From: Thermomonas sp.
GTDB lineage: Bacteria; Pseudomonadota; Gammaproteobacteria; Xanthomonadales; Xanthomonadaceae
Direction of reading: 5' to 3'
Length of the DNA: 35,737 bases
Assembly (NCBI GenBank): GCA_020692565.1
Contig: JAIMKJ010000006.1
Span: 67,130 to 102,866 of the forward strand
In this document: positions 35,345 through 35,737 of the stretch, in pieces
Layout: each line of letters starts with the position of its first letter
How positions within the stretch are numbered: the first letter of the stretch is position 1
The notes under the pieces: model-generated
The model's input: the letters and a program-made list of their open reading frames with translations, nothing else
Databases searched by the model: none
Told to the model about the DNA's origin: nothing
Position numbers and translations under genes: made by a program

Positions 35345-35737
35345 CTACGCCATGCGCATGCCTGTGTTCTGGGTCTGCGTCTGGGTCACGTCGCGCTGCG
35401 TGGCCTCGCGCTCGGCCACCACGCGCGCGCCCTCCTCGGCACTCTGGCGCTCCGGCACGGCAATGGCCGCCGCCGTCACCACCGCTTCGGTACTGCGGTT
35501 GATCGCCGGATCGTCGCCGATGCGGCTGATTTCCACCGCGCGCGCGCGCGAACCGTCGAGGTTCAATTCCACCCGGTCCGGCCAGATGTCTTCGCGCAGG
35601 CTGGCGACGGTCAGCACCCCGGCCAGATTCTGGCTGTGCCGACCGGCCGGGATGCCGTGTTCGCGCTCGACGCTGTGCACCTGGCCCAGCACCTCCGGAA
35701 ACAGGCTCGCATACGCGGGCTGCGCGCCGGCCGGCGT
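35345..35737 (-). CDS. XVIPCD-type C-terminal domain protein (partial)
   Basis: The last 130 residues of a protein whose 5' end lies past the window. The stretch SLFPEVLGQVHSVEREHG, then SQNLAGVLTVASLRE, RVELNLDGSRARAVEIS and the Ala/Gln-rich AAAIAVPERQSAEEGARV, fits the XVIPCD domain, the C-terminal signal that targets effectors to the bacteria-killing type IV secretion system of Xanthomonads and Lysobacter. The toxic part would lie upstream, outside the window. The final Gln/Thr-rich tail (RDVTQTQTQN) is typical. Identified by eye, so moderate confidence. Confidence 0.68.
   Translation of the reverse strand, partial: TPAGAQPAYASLFPEVLGQVHSVEREHGIPAGRHSQNLAGVLTVASLREDIWPDRVELNLDGSRARAVEISRIGDDPAINRSTEAVVTAAAIAVPERQSAEEGARVVAEREATQRDVTQTQTQNTGMRMA

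Overview
The window is GC-rich DNA with dense coding on both strands, strong GC third-position bias and many short secreted proteins or lipoproteins. Gene content points to a gammaproteobacterium of the Xanthomonadaceae/Lysobacteraceae (Lysobacter/Luteimonas-like). Supporting signs are an XVIPCD-type tail at the right edge, a PA4780-type RIO1 kinase, DUF1615 and YehS homologues, and short palindromic GTAGGAG..TTCAG repeats between genes. The assignment is inferred from gene content; no rRNA or other marker is present.

Layout. 1-1232: the 3' part of a Sua5-type tRNA threonylcarbamoylation gene carrying an in-frame TAG, then a small lipoprotein. 1251-5842: secreted or lipoprotein genes (six-Asp-box sialidase-fold lipoprotein, two unrecognised exported proteins, DUF1615 lipoprotein). 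5850-8840: RIO1 kinase, glycine-zipper protein, membrane-anchored Mrr-type nuclease and a 58-residue basic protein with a TTG start. 9027-13323: two Tat-exported flavoenzymes (amine oxidase; berberine-bridge-type oxidase) on either side of an unrecognised protein and a REP palindrome pair. 13389-16691: an AT-richer insert with an inverted repeat at one edge, carrying a SIR2-HerA anti-phage operon with a small KTSC-domain gene as third member. 16840-18265: a decayed fragment that looks like the tail of an XVIPCD effector, preceded in the same orientation by two paralogous lipoprotein/periplasmic genes that could be orphan immunity proteins. 18520-20580: a Tat-exported tyrosinase with a small secreted partner. 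20592-20754: a second REP cluster. 20750-29945: M14-like peptidase, rRNA pseudouridine synthase, YehS, secreted lipase, an unrecognised protein, a catalytically degenerate paralogue of the Mrr-type membrane protein, a methyltransferase, a PfpI/DJ-1 protein, a YihG-like acyltransferase and a small exported protein. 30247-34020: a 1257-residue single-chain hybrid (adenylation, carrier, alpha-oxoamine synthase, probable SCP2-like tail). 34131-35272: RibD-C/DHFR-like and VOC proteins. 35345-35737: the C-terminal part of an XVIPCD-type protein cut by the window edge.

How the parts fit. Most genes are single transcription units. Three sets look functionally linked: the SIR2-HerA-KTSC operon (defence), the lipoprotein pair with the effector-tail remnant (interbacterial competition, partly lost), and the tyrosinase with its secreted partner. 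The hybrid oxoamine synthase appears to be a self-contained natural-product enzyme. No tRNA, rRNA, CRISPR array, integrase or transposase gene was seen.
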